This document shows, in pieces, positions 63,001 to 64,000 of a stretch of 64,000 nucleotides of DNA. The notes under the pieces are model-generated. The model saw only the letters and a program-made list of their open reading frames with translations, made no database searches and was not told the DNA's origin. The number at the start of each line of letters is the position of its first letter. Position 1 is the first letter of the stretch. Source of the stretch: Corella eumyota. Lineage: Eukaryota > Chordata > Ascidiacea > Phlebobranchia > Corellidae. A program made the translations under genes and the position numbers. The stretch spans positions 5,084,001 through 5,148,000 of the forward strand of contig OY720099.1 of NCBI GenBank assembly GCA_963082875.1. The letters are read 5' to 3'.

Positions 63001-64000
63001 AATTTTGTATTTTATTAGACGCGCATTGGCCTAACTAACATTCAAGATAAAACATTTCGCAAAAATTCTCAGTAAAACAAAAGTTTGATGTAATTTTTAT
63101 TTTGAATTTAATTAGTTCACGTGATATTTTTGGCCAATGATATTGCATACAAGTTTTTTGAGGAAAAATAAAAAATTTTAAATCAAAAAATAATTGTTGT
63201 GTTAGAACCGCACAGGTCCAATTACCGTGTTTACAAAATATTTTTCGAAAATATTATTATTCATAAAAGTTATGAAACTTTTATTAAAAATTTATGAAAT
63301 CTCAAAACCTAAAATTTTGTATTTTATTAGACGCGCATTGGCCTAACTAACATTCAAGATAAAACATTTTGCGAAAATTTTCAGTAAAACAAAAGTTTGA
63401 GGTAATTTTTATTTTGGGTTTAATTAGGTCACGTGATATTTTTGGCCAATGATATTGCATACAAATTTTTTGAAAAAAAATAAAAAATTTTAAATCGAAA
63501 AATAATTGTTGTGTTAGAACCGCACAGGTCCAATTACCGTGTTTACATAATATTTTTCAAAAATATTAATATTCATAAAAGTTATGACACTTTTATTAAA
63601 AATTTATGAAATCTCAAAACCTAAAATTTTGTATTTTATTAGACGCGCATTGGCCTAACTAACATTCAAGATAAAACATTTCGCGAAAATTTTTATAAAA
63701 CAAAAGTTTGAGGTAATTTTTATTTTGGTTTTAATTAGGTCACGTGATATTTTTGGCCAATGATATTGCATACAAATTTTTTGAAAAAAAATAAAAAATT
63801 TTAAATCGAAAAATAATTGTTGTGTTAGAACCGCACAGGTCCAATTACCGTGTTTACAAAATATTTTTTGAAAATATTAATATTCATAAAAGTTATGAAA
63901 CTTTTATTAAAAATTTATGAAATCTCAAAACCTAAAATTTTGTATTTTATTAGACGCGCATTGGCCTAACTAACATTCAAGATAAAACATTTCGCAAAAA
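54068..64000 (+). repeat. Head-to-tail satellite array, unit about 311 bp, at least 32 units
   Basis: Using GGTCACGTGA as marker, units start at 54083, 54393, 54703, 55018, 55329, 55641, 55951, 56263, 56574, 56886, 57198 and so on to 63738, mostly 310-312 bases apart; the array continues past the window end. Each unit holds TCACGTGA, TTGGCCAAT, GTTAGAACCGCAC, ACCGTG(T/A)TTAC, CGCGCATTGGCCTAAC and many A/T runs. Unit variants differ by CAGGTCCAATT, CAGGTCCGATT, CAGGTTCGATT or CGGGTCCAATT. No open frame of note, no transposon termini and no subrepeat were seen. It is a candidate centromeric or pericentromeric satellite; location on the chromosome is not known from the sequence. Confidence 0.97.

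Noticed and set aside
54068-64000. Reading the satellite as a Pol III SINE-like unit because some units contain GGTTCGATTACC
   Set aside because: The B-box-like variant is present in only some units, there is no convincing A box at normal distance, and units are strictly head-to-tail without poly(A) tails or target-site duplications.

Overview
The window looks like nuclear DNA of a tunicate, most probably an ascidian of the Ciona type. It is very AT-rich, dense in short introns, and holds single-copy chordate-like genes (a CD109-like thioester protein, GMDS, PELP1, an SLC22 carrier, a KAZALD/IGFBP7-like protein) next to a small rolling-stone family cluster. It also has tRNA-headed SINEs and a long AT-rich satellite. 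The organism is inferred from gene content and style, not proved. No complete virus-like or LTR element was seen.

Layout, plus strand, 1-24 kb. Positions 1-9580 hold the 3' two thirds of a thioester-containing protein (TEP, CD109-like). It begins with six tandem alternative versions of the bait-region exon (171-3582), followed by 14 constant exons carrying the rest of the macroglobulin core, the GCGEQ thioester, the thioester-domain histidine and a C-terminal exon with a GPI-type tail. Positions 10666-12623 carry a TSP1 plus laminin-G-like module with no visible start exon. Its phase matches the last shared TEP splice junction, so it may be an alternative secreted C-terminus of the TEP. A type II membrane C-type-lectin-like receptor follows (14302-16887), behind a compact ETS/CRE/TATA promoter. 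A PELP1/RIX1-type ribosome-biogenesis gene occupies 17410-24053.

Minus strand, 24-49 kb. Three rolling-stone-like four/five-pass membrane protein genes lie in tandem (24267-25520, 27541-28835, 29622-34362) with the same three-exon architecture. The second intron of the third contains an intronless GDP-mannose 4,6-dehydratase gene on the same strand. An SLC22-type organic ion transporter (13 exons, 35874-42009) and a secreted IGFBP-Kazal-Ig protein with an unusual acidic tail (43267-49022) follow.

49-64 kb is gene-poor. Degenerate, partly inverted satellite pieces and tRNA-like fragments lead into a head-to-tail satellite of about 311 bp per unit, 32 units and running off the window end. Every unit keeps the palindrome TCACGTGA, and part of the array is arranged in 5-unit (about 1557 bp) higher-order blocks.

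How the genes fit together: the TEP and the lectin-like receptor are plausible innate-recognition proteins lying side by side. The other genes are housekeeping, transport or extracellular-matrix genes without an obvious shared pathway. The most unusual system is the TEP locus, where exon choice could vary both the protease bait and the C-terminal anchoring or effector module. All gene models are manual splice reconstructions, checked by reading-frame phase and family resemblance only.
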